The position numbers and the translations under genes were made by a program. Under the pieces are notes generated by a model that ran no database searches, was not told the origin of the DNA, and saw only the letters and a program-made list of their open reading frames with translations. DNA of 58,840 nt from JBPCQA01 sp050998615 (lineage in GTDB: Bacteria; Actinomycetota; Actinomycetes; Propionibacteriales; Nocardioidaceae). This document shows positions 40,634-49,084 of this stretch, one piece after another. Each line of letters starts with the position of its first letter. The stretch's first letter is position 1. Location of the stretch: contig JBPCQA010000044.1 of the NCBI GenBank assembly GCA_050998615.1, positions 1 to 58,840 on the forward strand. Direction: 5' to 3'.

Positions 40634-41602
40634 ATGAGCGCTGTGGTCGTTGACGGGCTGGTCAAGAGTTACGGCGGCATCGAAGCCGTTCGTGGAGTGG
40701 ACTTCACCGTCGACGAGGGCGCGATCTTCGCGTTGCTCGGCCCCAACGGTGCAGGCAAGACCACGACACTGGAGATCCTGGAAGGGTTTCGTGGCCGCGA
40801 CGCGGGTCGCATCGAGGTGCTCGGTCTGGATCCGGGCCAGCGCAGCTCCGCGCGTGCTCTGCGTGAGCAGATCGGGCTGGTGCTGCAAGACATCGCGGTC
40901 GAGCCGTACCTCACCTTGCGCGAGACGATTGCACGCAACGCCGGCTACTACCCGGCGCCCCGAGACGTCGACGAGGTCATCGGACTCGTCGAGCTGAGCG
41001 GCAAGGAGCGCCAGAAGGTCAAGGATCTCTCCGGAGGACAGAAACGTCGCCTGGACCTGGCTCTTGGCATGATCGGCAACCCACGGTTGCTTTTCTTGGA
41101 CGAGCCAACGACGGGCTTCGACCCGAGTGCTCGTCGTGGCGCATGGCAAGTGGTGCGCGACCTACGATCTGCGGGTACGACGATCCTGCTCACCACCCAT
41201 TACATGGAAGAGGCACAAGAACTGGCCGACCGGGTCGCAGTCATCGCTGCGGGAGCCATCGTGGCCGAGGGAAGCCCCGCCACGATCGGCGGGCGGGACA
41301 CGGCCCAGGCCCGGATTCGATTCGCTCTGCCGCACGGATGCCAGGCAGCCGAGCTGCCGCTCGCGCCGGCGTCACATCAGAACGGTGTGGTCACGGTTGA
41401 GGTCGACGACCCGACCGAGCCGCTCCACCGGCTCACGAGTTGGGCGCTGGAACGTGGCACCACCCTGCCGCGCCTGAGCGTCGACCGTCCCAGCTTGGAG
41501 GAGATCTACCTGCAGTTGACCGGTGAGAGCGGTGACACGCCAGTCTCGAATGAGCCGCCCCAGCCGAGACGTCGCCGCCTACTATCGAGGAGCCGACGAT
41601 GA
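40634..41602 (+). CDS. ABC transporter ATP-binding protein (DrrA type)
   Basis: A 322-residue ATPase of the drug/lipid export (DRA) group. Walker A GPNGAGKTT at residues 36-44, Q-loop VLQDIAVEPYLT, signature LSGGQKRRLDLAL, Walker B LLFLDEPTTG and switch His in TTHYMEEAQ. The C-terminal DUF4162-like domain ends with LEEIYLQLTGE, typical of exporters. ATG 40634 gives the normal N-terminus. It overlaps the permease gene by four bases and forms a two-gene export system with it. Confidence 0.93.
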   Translation: MSAVVVDGLVKSYGGIEAVRGVDFTVDEGAIFALLGPNGAGKTTTLEILEGFRGRDAGRIEVLGLDPGQRSSARALREQIGLVLQDIAVEPYLTLRETIARNAGYYPAPRDVDEVIGLVELSGKERQKVKDLSGGQKRRLDLALGMIGNPRLLFLDEPTTGFDPSARRGAWQVVRDLRSAGTTILLTTHYMEEAQELADRVAVIAAGAIVAEGSPATIGGRDTAQARIRFALPHGCQAAELPLAPASHQNGVVTVEVDDPTEPLHRLTSWALERGTTLPRLSVDRPSLEEIYLQLTGESGDTPVSNEPPQPRRRRLLSRSRR

Positions 41603-42396
41603 GCGACACCACCACGGCCACAACACAGACCTCGGCGCGGCGGAGCCCCCTTACGTTGCTGGCCCATCAGATTCGGTATGAGCAGCTGTCGTTTTGGCGT
41701 AACCCGCAGAGCGCCTTCTTTACGTTCATCTTCCCGGTCGTGATCATCGCGATCTTCGGGGCCGTGTTCAACAGCAGCAAAGGAGATTCGTTCTACTACG
41801 GTTTGACCGGCCTGCAGTACTACATCCCGACGATCGCGGCCCTGTCGGTGTTGGGGGCGTGTTACAGCCAGCTGGCCATCGGGCTCGCGATCCGGCGCCA
41901 AACCGGCATCCTCAAACGGCTGCGGGCGACCCCGTTGCCGGCGTGGACATACTTTGTCGGGTTGGTGGCCCATTGCATCGTGATCAGCATCATCGAGGTC
42001 GCGCTCATCATCGGCATCGGCGCCCTGTACGGCGTTCCGCTGCCGAGCCACTGGACAGCGATCATCGTCACGCTGGTTCTCGGCGCGGCCAGCTTCTGCA
42101 CTCTCGGCGTGGCAGTGGCCTCGCTGATCCGCAACTCCGAGGCGGCCCCGGCAGTGGTTCAGTTCATCTTGTTCCCGCTGGTGTTCATCTCGGGCACCTA
42201 CTTCCCGATTCACTCCGCGATCCTCAACAACATCGCCGATGTCTTCCCGGTGCGGCCCTTCAACGAGGCGCTGATCGGCCCGTTCGCCCAGCACACCGGC
42301 TTCGACTGGGACCACCTCGCGGTGCTGCTCGCCTGGGGCGTCGTCGGTGCGTTCGTGGCCATCCGCTGCTTCCGATGGGATCCCAGACCCGAATGA
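41599..42396 (+). CDS. ABC-2 type transporter permease
   Basis: A 265-residue membrane partner of the preceding ATPase. Six hydrophobic segments are visible, beginning with AFFTFIFPVVIIAIFGAVF and including PLVFISGTYFPI, the characteristic ABC-2 segment before the last helices. These systems usually export lipids, drugs or polysaccharide-linked compounds. The substrate is unknown. The gene converges on metK with 47 bp between stops; no strong terminator hairpin is seen. Confidence 0.9.
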   Translation: MSDTTTATTQTSARRSPLTLLAHQIRYEQLSFWRNPQSAFFTFIFPVVIIAIFGAVFNSSKGDSFYYGLTGLQYYIPTIAALSVLGACYSQLAIGLAIRRQTGILKRLRATPLPAWTYFVGLVAHCIVISIIEVALIIGIGALYGVPLPSHWTAIIVTLVLGAASFCTLGVAVASLIRNSEAAPAVVQFILFPLVFISGTYFPIHSAILNNIADVFPVRPFNEALIGPFAQHTGFDWDHLAVLLAWGVVGAFVAIRCFRWDPRPE

Positions 42397-42443
42397 CGAC
42401 GCCGAAGGCACGTGATGCTGGCCCCGGACTTGCCGTCCAGACT

Positions 42444-43637
42444 CTAACCCCAGATGGCTGCCTTGAGGGCGTCCACGCGGTCGGTGCGCTCCCAGGTGAA
42501 CTCCGGCAGCTCCCGCCCGAAGTGGCCGTAAGTGGCGGTCAGCGCATAAATCGGCCGCAGCAGATCGAGATCACGGATGATAGCGGCCGGGCGCAGGTCG
42601 AACACCTCTAGAACGGCTGAGCGGATCTCGTCGACGTCGGCGGCCTCGGTGCCGAAGCAGTCGACGTAAAAGCCGACCGGATGCGCCTTGCCGATCGCGT
42701 ACGCCACCTGCACCTCGCAACGTCGGGCCAGTCCGGCCGCGACCACGTTCTTCGCGACCCATCGCATCGCGTACGCCGCCGACCGGTCCACCTTCGAAGG
42801 ATCCTTGCCGCTGAACGCGCCACCGCCGTGGCGCGCCATGCCGCCGTACGTGTCTGTGATGATCTTGCGACCGGTCACGCCCGCGTCGCCCATCGGGCCG
42901 CCGACCTCGAATCGTCCGGTGGGGTTGACCAACAGTCGATAGTCGGTGGAGTCGAGGTCGAAGTGACCGAGCACCTCGTCGACGACATGCTTCTTGATAT
43001 CGGGCGTCAACGTCGTGTCCAAGTCGACGTCACCGGCATGTTGACTCGACACCACGACGGTGTCGACCCGTGTCGGGCGGTCGCCGTCGTACTCGATCGT
43101 TACCTGCGTCTTGCCGTCTGGGCGCAGGTAAGCCATCGTGCCGTCCTTGCGCACCTCCGCCAATCGCTCGGCGAGCCGCTGGGCAATCGTAATCGGCAGT
43201 GGCATCAGCTGCGGAGTCTCGTCGCAGGCATAGCCGAACATGAGGCCCTGATCGCCGGCCCCTTGACGGTCGAGCGGGTCGGTGGACCCCTCGGAGCGCT
43301 CCTCGTAGGCGTCGTCGACACCTTGGGCGATGTCCCTCGACTGGCTGCCGATGCAGACTTGCACGCCGCATGAGGCCCCGTCGAAGCCCTTCTTCGACGA
43401 GTCGTAACCGATCCGCAGGATGCGGGTGCGCACGATCTCGTCAACCGGGACGTACGCCGCGGTCGTCACCTCGCCGGCGACCACGACCAGCCCGGTCGTC
43501 ACCAGTGTCTCGACCGCGACCCGGCTGTGCGGGTCTTGAGCCAACAACGCGTCGAGCACGGAGTCGCTGATCTGATCGGCGATCTTGTCGGGATGGCCCT
43601 CGGTCACCGATTCGGACGTGAACAAGCGACCTGACAA
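42444..43637 (-). CDS. metK: S-adenosylmethionine synthetase
   Basis: Makes SAM from methionine and ATP. Conserved segments: FTSESVTEGHPDKIADQISD at the N-terminus, GAGDQGLMFGYA, and the P-loop-like GGGAFSGKDPSKVDRSAAY. A TTG start at 43637 is chosen because GAGGAG precedes it and the protein then starts MSGRLFTSES as in relatives (397 residues). An in-frame ATG at 43715 would add 26 unrelated residues, partly encoded by a 10-bp tandem repeat. The gene follows coaBC on the same strand after about 200 bp. Confidence 0.95.
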   Translation of the reverse strand: MSGRLFTSESVTEGHPDKIADQISDSVLDALLAQDPHSRVAVETLVTTGLVVVAGEVTTAAYVPVDEIVRTRILRIGYDSSKKGFDGASCGVQVCIGSQSRDIAQGVDDAYEERSEGSTDPLDRQGAGDQGLMFGYACDETPQLMPLPITIAQRLAERLAEVRKDGTMAYLRPDGKTQVTIEYDGDRPTRVDTVVVSSQHAGDVDLDTTLTPDIKKHVVDEVLGHFDLDSTDYRLLVNPTGRFEVGGPMGDAGVTGRKIITDTYGGMARHGGGAFSGKDPSKVDRSAAYAMRWVAKNVVAAGLARRCEVQVAYAIGKAHPVGFYVDCFGTEAADVDEIRSAVLEVFDLRPAAIIRDLDLLRPIYALTATYGHFGRELPEFTWERTDRVDALKAAIWG

Positions 43638-43652
43638 CGCGGCACTCTCCTC

Positions 43653-43682
43653 ATGACGGCCTATGACGGCCTCACGACGGCC
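43653..43682. repeat. Three 10-bp tandem units in the metK leader
   Basis: ATGACGGCCT occurs twice in tandem followed by CACGACGGCC, directly upstream of the metK ribosome binding site. A related ATGACG lies at 43691. The remainder of the 43638-43840 spacer also has TAGGCAGTCG twice (near 43756 and 43827). No SAM riboswitch consensus is recognised. Confidence 0.55.
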
Positions 43683-43840
43683 GCTGCCCAATGACGTCCC
43701 AACCTTATCGCGCACAACTGACTCCCGGCTCCAACTCTCCGCCGCGGGCGCCAGTTAGGCAGTCGATGCCTCTGCCGTCGTCGCCGCGCTCGACATCGTC
43801 TGCCTGGGCGGACGCTAGCCGGCAGTAGGCAGTCGCGTCC

Positions 43841-45070
43841 TCAGCTTGGGTCTGCGCTCACCGCTGCCCAGCGGGTGGCGACGCAATCCCAGACCACATG
43901 TGCGAGAGAGGTCTTGGTGCCCTCCGGGACCGGAAGGCGGACCCCGTCTGACGCCAAGATCACCGCGTGGGTCGCCTCGGCCCCGAACACGGCGCCTCCG
44001 CTGACGTCATTGACCACGAGCAGATCGCAACCTTTGCGCCGCAACTTGGTCTGGGCATGGTCGAGCACGCCGCCATCCTCATCACCTGTCTCGGCGGCGA
44101 AACCCACCAGGACCCGCTGAGGACCGGAGCGTTCGGCAACCAGTGCGGCGAGGATGTCCGGGTTCTCGACCAGCTCGATGGCGGGCGTTTGCCCGTCGGC
44201 GCGCTTCTTGACCTTGTTTTCGGCTCGACGCACCGGGCGAAAGTCTGCGGGCGCTGCGGCCATCACGACAGCGTCGGCAGCGTCAGCTGCCTCCATCACG
44301 GCGTCGAAGAGCTGCTGGGTCGATTCCACCCGCACAAGCCTGACCCCCGCCGGCTCAGGCAGTGACACGTTCGCGGCGACCAGGGTCACCTCTGCCCCGC
44401 GTGCTACCGCCGCCTTCGCCAACGCGAAGCCTTGCCTGCCGGATGACCGGTTGCCCAAGAACCGGACCGGATCAAGCTCCTCTCGAGTGCCGCCGGCCGA
44501 GACCACGACCCGTCGACCGCGCAGGTCAGGCGGACAGCCGCCGCGCCTCAGCACGTCGATGGCGACGTCGAAGATTGCACCCGGTTCGGGGAACCGGCCA
44601 GGCCCGGTGTCGGCACCGGTCAGCCGACCGTACGCCGGCTCGATCACCACGGCGCCGCGCGAGCGCAAGGTCGCCACGTTGTCCTGAGTCGCCGCATGAT
44701 GCCACATCTCGGTGTGCATCGCCGGCGCGAAGACGAGCGGGCAAGAGGCGGTCAGCAACGTGTTGGTCAGCAGGTCGTCGCCAAGGCCATGCGCTGCCTT
44801 GGCCAGCAAGTTCGCGGTAGCCGGCGCGATAATGACCAAGTCGGCCTGCTGGCCCAGTCGTACATGCCGAACACTCGGCACATCGTCAAAGACATCGTTG
44901 GAGACTGACTTGCCCGACAGCGCTTCCCAGGTGGCCGCTCCCACAAACGTCAACGCCGAGGCGGTGGGAACCACGGTGACGTCATGATCGCTCTCGGTGA
45001 AGCGACGCAACAATTCACAAGCCTTGTAGGCGGCGATGCCACCACCCACTCCGAGCACCACCCGCGACAC
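43841..45070 (-). CDS. coaBC: Phosphopantothenoylcysteine decarboxylase / phosphopantothenate-cysteine ligase
   Basis: A 409-residue bifunctional coenzyme A enzyme. The N-terminal FMN-dependent decarboxylase (CoaC) shows GVGGGIAAYKACELLR, the catalytic His in VRHVRLGQQADL and the substrate clamp APAMHTEMW. The C-terminal ligase (CoaB) starts near residue 185 with VVSAGGTREELDPVRFLGN and has the KVKK motif. The GTG start overlaps the rpoZ stop by one base, so the two are co-translated. Confidence 0.96.
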   Translation of the reverse strand: MSRVVLGVGGGIAAYKACELLRRFTESDHDVTVVPTASALTFVGAATWEALSGKSVSNDVFDDVPSVRHVRLGQQADLVIIAPATANLLAKAAHGLGDDLLTNTLLTASCPLVFAPAMHTEMWHHAATQDNVATLRSRGAVVIEPAYGRLTGADTGPGRFPEPGAIFDVAIDVLRRGGCPPDLRGRRVVVSAGGTREELDPVRFLGNRSSGRQGFALAKAAVARGAEVTLVAANVSLPEPAGVRLVRVESTQQLFDAVMEAADAADAVVMAAAPADFRPVRRAENKVKKRADGQTPAIELVENPDILAALVAERSGPQRVLVGFAAETGDEDGGVLDHAQTKLRRKGCDLLVVNDVSGGAVFGAEATHAVILASDGVRLPVPEGTKTSLAHVVWDCVATRWAAVSADPS

Positions 45071-45345
45071 TAGGCCTCGGTGGGGTCGACGACGTCCTCG
45101 CAGGTCAGTAGGTCGGAGTTGATCTCGCGCAGCGCGATCGACAACGGCTTCTCCTGGACATGGGTGTCCACGAGCGGCCCGACGTACTCGAGCAGTCCCT
45201 CACCGAGCTGGGAGTAGTAGGCGTTGATCTGACGAGCGCGCTTGGCGGAGTACAACACCAGCTTGTACTTGGAATCCGTCTTCTGCAGCAGTTCGTCGAT
45301 CGGAGGGTTGGTGATCCCCTCGGCAATGGGCAAGGTGCCGGACAC
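45070..45345 (-). CDS. rpoZ: RNA polymerase omega subunit
   Basis: Omega helps fold beta-prime. The 91-residue actinobacterial form is recognised by GITNPPIDELL, SKYKLVLYSAKRARQIN and QEKPLSIALREI (residues about 66-78). It lies between gmk and coaBC as expected. The ATG start is nine bases after the gmk stop. Confidence 0.96.
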   Translation of the reverse strand: MSGTLPIAEGITNPPIDELLQKTDSKYKLVLYSAKRARQINAYYSQLGEGLLEYVGPLVDTHVQEKPLSIALREINSDLLTCEDVVDPTEA

Positions 45346-45354
45346 GCAAAGGCC

Positions 45355-45948
45355 TCATTCAAAATTGGGGTCAGATCGCATCAATCCTACCAACTCCGCC
45401 GCGGCGGTCTGCACATCCGCGTTGATCACCGTCGCGTCGAACTCGGTTTCGGCTGCCAGCTCCTGTACGGCAGTCTCCAGCCGCCTGGTCCGCGCGGCGT
45501 CCGGCTCGGTGCCACGGCCCACGAGTCGGCGTACCAACTCCTCCCACGACGGCGGCGCCAAGAACACGAACAGCGCGTCGGGCATCACCTCACGCACCTG
45601 CCGGGCACCTTGCAGGTCAATCTCCAACAACGCGCAACGGCCGGCGGCTAGCGCGGCGTCTACGGGCCTCCTCGGGGTGCCGTAGCGGGCCGAGCCATGC
45701 ACGACCGCCCACTCCAGCAGCTCGTCGCCCGCCACCATCGTGTCGAATGTTGCGTCGTCGACGAACCAGTAATGGACTCCGTCGACCTCGCCGGGGCGCG
45801 GCAGCCTGGTGGTGACGGACACGGAGATCCACACCTGCGGATAAAGCTCACGGATCTGCGCTGAAACAGTGCCCTTGCCCACGGCGGTCGGGCCAGCCAG
45901 CACCGTCAGCCGACCGCGCGGCGGACGATCGTCAGGAACGATGGCCAA
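45355..45948 (-). CDS. gmk: Guanylate kinase
   Basis: Phosphorylates GMP to GDP. The P-loop is GPTAVGKGT near residues 19-27; the GMP-binding region SVTTRLPRPGEVDGVHYWFV and ALLEIDLQGARQV are typical. The start is not secure: TTG 45948 overlaps the mihF end by 17 bases and gives a normal 197-residue enzyme; no ATG or GTG is available close to the P-loop, and the longer in-frame region runs inside mihF. The mihF-gmk-rpoZ-coaBC order is a conserved actinobacterial block. Confidence 0.92.
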   Translation of the reverse strand: MAIVPDDRPPRGRLTVLAGPTAVGKGTVSAQIRELYPQVWISVSVTTRLPRPGEVDGVHYWFVDDATFDTMVAGDELLEWAVVHGSARYGTPRRPVDAALAAGRCALLEIDLQGARQVREVMPDALFVFLAPPSWEELVRRLVGRGTEPDAARTRRLETAVQELAAETEFDATVINADVQTAAAELVGLMRSDPNFE

Positions 45949-46252
45949 ATTCGCGCTCGAGCGACGCGATTTGGTTGGTCCCCAAGCCGCGTACGCGGCG
46001 TGATTGCGAGATTCCGATGCGTTCCATGAGGTTGCGCGCCCGGACCTTGCCAAGGCCCGGCAGCGCTTGCAGCAGGTCATAGACCTTCATCTTGCCGATG
46101 GCTTCGTTGTGCTGACCCTCTTTGAGGATCTCGGTGAGTGACGCCCCCGACGTCTTCAGCCGGCTCTTCACCACGGCCCGTTCACGGCGCACCTGCGCAG
46201 CCTTCTCGAGCGCGGCCCGACGTTGTTCGGCGGTCAACTCTGGAACGGCCAC
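45932..46252 (-). CDS. mihF: Integration host factor, actinobacterial type
   Basis: A 106-residue DNA-binding, nucleoid-associated protein first described for mycobacteriophage L5 integration. The C-terminal helix-two-turns-helix DNA-binding region is seen in VYDLLQALPGLGKVRARNLMERIGIS and RRVRGLGTNQ. The N-terminal helix is basic. It is the first gene of the gmk-rpoZ-coaBC transcript. Its presence is one of the best markers that the organism is an actinobacterium. Confidence 0.95.
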   Translation of the reverse strand: MAVPELTAEQRRAALEKAAQVRRERAVVKSRLKTSGASLTEILKEGQHNEAIGKMKVYDLLQALPGLGKVRARNLMERIGISQSRRVRGLGTNQIASLEREFGHRS

Positions 46253-46290
46253 GACTTTACCTCAGTGCTTCATTGCGTTCGTCTCCACGG

Positions 46291-46319
46291 AACCTAATGA
46301 TTTCTCCCCCGGGTTGCAA
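46291..46319 (-). promoter_or_regulatory. Candidate promoter of the mihF operon
   Basis: On the minus strand TTGCAA (46314-46319) and TAGGTT (46291-46296) are separated by 17 bases, about 40 bp upstream of mihF. The boxes fit a housekeeping sigma promoter; the rest of 46253-46447 shows nothing else. Confidence 0.4.
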
Positions 46320-46447
46320 CTTAACCCTCGCCAGTAGGACCGCCGGGCTCGCCCTACTCCCGTGCTCTTTGACCTCATCCGTTCGGACTCACACTAGCGG
46401 CTGATCTGGTCCTTGGCATCCTTTCCGGCGAGTCGGTCGAAGCGCGG

Positions 46448-46921
46448 TCAAAGGCCGCCAGGCAAGTTGATCTTGATGCCACAGTTGGCGCTTGCGTCGT
46501 TGGCGATCACCTGGAAGTCGTTGAGCACCCGCAAGACCATGCTCGGATCGGTGCTGCCGGTCGTGCCCCGCCCGACCAGGGCGAACAAGTCATCCCACTG
46601 CGGCTTGACCGCACTCGGTGCGAGCTGCTGAAGCTTCTTGACCTGGGCCAACGTCGGCGCGTTGCCGGAGGTCGCCAAACCCATCAGGTTGCCGTTGTTG
46701 GTCACCTGTTTGAGTTGGTTGCAGTACGCCGCCCGGGTGCTGTCACCGTTGTTCCGCAGCACCGCCCATGCCACCACCGCGCCGACAATGAGGGCGAGCA
46801 CCACGATCAGGCTGATGATCAGCGGTTTGCGGCTGCGACTGCTCTGGACGTCCTGCGGCAGCAGTTGCTGCTGCGGATACTGGGCGGGGGCAGGCTGATA
46901 GCCGTCCGGCGGCTGGGTCAT
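46448..46921 (-). CDS. Single-pass membrane protein of unknown function
   Basis: A 157-residue protein. Residues 1-33 are Pro/Gln-rich and cytosolic, a single membrane helix follows (LIISLIVVLALIVGAVVAWAVL; about 35-56), and the outer domain of about 95 residues carries two Cys (YCNQL and SANCGI) that may form a disulphide. Such short P/Q-rich anchored proteins are common in actinobacteria. ATG 46921 is chosen because the P/Q-rich start is typical; upstream codons look non-coding. Function unknown. Confidence 0.75.
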   Translation of the reverse strand: MTQPPDGYQPAPAQYPQQQLLPQDVQSSRSRKPLIISLIVVLALIVGAVVAWAVLRNNGDSTRAAYCNQLKQVTNNGNLMGLATSGNAPTLAQVKKLQQLAPSAVKPQWDDLFALVGRGTTGSTDPSMVLRVLNDFQVIANDASANCGIKINLPGGL

Positions 46922-46952
46922 GACACAACTGTAGTGATCGCGCGCCCTGTGT

Positions 46953-46979
46953 GAAGTCGTCCCATGTCGAGTTGTGACG
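46953..46979. repeat. Dispersed 25-bp repeat, copy 1
   Basis: GAAGTCGTCCCATGTCGAGT followed by TGTGACG. It matches copies at 47004-47029 and 49045-49069 in same orientation, with a few differences (consensus AAGTCGTCCGGTGCGGAGTT). Confidence 0.6.
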
Positions 46980-47003
46980 CCGGCGGCGGGATTTGTGTGC
47001 GCC

Positions 47004-47029
47004 AAGCCGTCCGGTGCGGAGTTGTGACG
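47004..47029. repeat. Dispersed 25-bp repeat, copy 2
   Basis: AAGCCGTCCGGTGCGGAGTT followed by GTGACG, 51 bp after copy 1. It lies just upstream of the truncated HIT frame. Confidence 0.65.
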
Positions 47030-47078
47030 TAGCGCTACGAGGAGCGCGCTGCTGCAGCCGACGTACGCAGAGATTCCG

Positions 47079-47327
47079 GTGACCGTTTACGCTGGCCCGG
47101 TGCCAGCCGCCCACGCCTGTTACACCTGCGACCAGGAGGCGCAGTTCGCGGAGGCCGAGGGCTTTCATCACGTCCACTTCCACGTCATCCCGCGGGCCGC
47201 CGACCTGCCGCGTGATCTGCGGGGACCCGACATATTCGAGTTGCTGCGGCGGCCCAGTGCCGATCGCGTGCAGCCGAAACATGTCGAAGAAGTTGCGGCC
47301 GCGCTGCATGAGCACCTGACCCAATGA
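47079..47327 (+). pseudogene. C-terminal remnant of a HIT family protein
   Basis: An 82-residue frame with the HIT nucleotide-binding core QFAEAEGFHHVHFHVIPR, including the His-x-His-x-His triad, followed by the usual C-terminal helix region. Normal HIT proteins of this group are about 130-145 residues; the N-terminal half (nucleotide-binding first part) is absent, and a repeat sits 50 bp upstream. It is probably a truncated, non-functional copy left after rearrangement. GTG at 47079 is the first in-frame start. Confidence 0.65.
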
Positions 47328-47537
47328 CGCCTCCACAAGTCACCGCAGGTTGCGCGCGCTGAGGTTTGCCGCTTCTCGGAGAATCGCAGGTCCCCCACAC
47401 TGCGCAACGACTTCAGTCGCGTTCGGCGGTGCACAGCACGGAAATCGTTGCATTGACCCGATGAGGCGGCGGAATCACTTGCACCGAGGCAATCCGTCGT
47501 TTATGCTCTTCGCGTTCCTCGACGCGAAGGGGTTGCG

Positions 47538-49028
47538 ATGACGATGCCAGCGCACACCGATACTCATCACCCGCACCGGCTGCAGAACAACGTGTTGTCC
47601 GCGGCCGACTCGATCGTCATGGCGGTGGCGGGAAGCGCGCCGGCGTACTCGATCGCGGCGACGACCGCGACGCTGATCGCGGCCGCCGGGCTGGCTAGTC
47701 CCGCAGCGCTGCTGTGGTGCGGCATCCCGATGCTCGGTATTGCCTGGGCGTTCTCCTATCTCGGCCGCGCGGACATCAACGCGGGAGCGAGCTACTCCTG
47801 GGTCGGGCGCGCCCTCCACCCCGCGCTGGGATTCCTGTCGGGCTGGGCGCTCGTCGTCTCGGCGACGATCTTCATGGTCGCCGGCTCTTTGCCGGCCGGC
47901 TCCGTGACGGTCGACCTGTTCGCCCCAACCCATGACAGTTCCACCTGGTTGGTGACCCTGATCGGTTCTGTCTGGTTCCTGATGATGGTGACGTGCGTGC
48001 TGATCGGGATCCGACTCACTACCCGTGCGCAGTGGATCATGTCCTCGATCGAGGTCGCGATTCTCATCCTGTTCATCGTGATCGCCTTCATCCGCGCTGG
48101 GACCGGACATCACGCCGGTCCGTCATTCGGATGGAATTGGCTCTGGTTCAGCCATTTCGACGGGACATCAGGCTTCGTCGCGGCGGCGCTGATCGCAGCG
48201 TTCTACTACTGGGGCTGGGACGTCAGCGCGAACCTCAACGAGGAGACGAGGGATAGTCGCAAGAGCTCTGGGCTCGGCGGCATCATCGGAGTCCTCATCG
48301 TCTTCTCGCTGTTCGAACTGTTCACGATCGCGATCAACATGATGTTGTCCGCGAAGACGATTCAAGCCCACAGCGGCAACGTCTTGGGCGAGCTCGGCGA
48401 CGTCATCTGGCCCGGACCCGGCGGCAAGATCTTGATCGTCGCGGTGATGCTGTCCACCATCGCGACCCTGGAGACAACACTCATCCAGGTGACCAGGTCG
48501 CTTTTCGCGATGGGACGCGACCGCACGCTGCCCGCGCGATTCGGCCGAACGAACCCCCGGTGGCGTACTCCGGCGTTCGCGACACTCGTCGTCGCTGGTG
48601 TGTCCCTGATCCTGTTCGTCGGCTCGAACTTCCTCGGCAGCATCGGCACGATCCTCGCCGACGCGATCAGCTCGATCGGTCTGCAGATCGCCTTTTACTA
48701 CGCACTTGCCGGCCTCGCCGTCGTCGTGGCCTACCGCCGCGTCATCATGAAGTCCGCGAAGAACTTCGTGTTCATCGGACTTTGGCCGCTCGTGGGCGCG
48801 GGGTTCATGGTGTGGATCTTCATCGAGTCGATTCCCACGCTCGGCAAGACTGTCGACATCATTGGCCTCGGGACACTAGCGGTCGGCTTGATTCCGATGA
48901 CGATCTACTGGATCAAGGGCAGTCCGTACTTCGTTCGTCGTCCCCTTGACACCAGCGCCACGGGCGAGCCGGAGCCTGAAGGCGGCGACGACGCGTTGGT
49001 AAGCGCAGTCACCAGCCGGGAGGACTAA
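47538..49028 (+). CDS. APC superfamily amino acid permease
   Basis: A 496-residue transporter with about 12 membrane helices. The helix 1 unwinding motif reads IVMAVAGSAPAYSIAATTA (residues about 26-44), and helix 6-type region AAFYYWGWDVSANLNEETRD is typical of APC members that take up amino acids or polyamines. The ATG follows GAAGGGG. The C-terminal 30 residues are acidic. It is flanked by a truncated HIT gene and short direct repeats. No regulator is adjacent; the substrate is unknown. Confidence 0.88.
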   Translation: MTMPAHTDTHHPHRLQNNVLSAADSIVMAVAGSAPAYSIAATTATLIAAAGLASPAALLWCGIPMLGIAWAFSYLGRADINAGASYSWVGRALHPALGFLSGWALVVSATIFMVAGSLPAGSVTVDLFAPTHDSSTWLVTLIGSVWFLMMVTCVLIGIRLTTRAQWIMSSIEVAILILFIVIAFIRAGTGHHAGPSFGWNWLWFSHFDGTSGFVAAALIAAFYYWGWDVSANLNEETRDSRKSSGLGGIIGVLIVFSLFELFTIAINMMLSAKTIQAHSGNVLGELGDVIWPGPGGKILIVAVMLSTIATLETTLIQVTRSLFAMGRDRTLPARFGRTNPRWRTPAFATLVVAGVSLILFVGSNFLGSIGTILADAISSIGLQIAFYYALAGLAVVVAYRRVIMKSAKNFVFIGLWPLVGAGFMVWIFIESIPTLGKTVDIIGLGTLAVGLIPMTIYWIKGSPYFVRRPLDTSATGEPEPEGGDDALVSAVTSRED

Positions 49029-49044
49029 CCGCCATACCGGCGTC

Positions 49045-49069
49045 GAAGTCGTCCGGTGCGGAGTTGCGG
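49045..49069. repeat. Dispersed 25-bp repeat, copy 3
   Basis: GAAGTCGTCCGGTGCGGAGT followed by TGCGG, seventeen bases after the APC permease stop. With copies 1 and 2 it brackets the HIT remnant and the permease. Confidence 0.65.
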
Positions 49070-49084
49070 GACATCTTCTCGTTC

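Noticed and set aside
43716..43840. Possible SAM riboswitch upstream of metK
   Set aside because: Only short repeats (TAGGCAGTCG twice) are present; none of the known SAM aptamer consensus blocks is seen.
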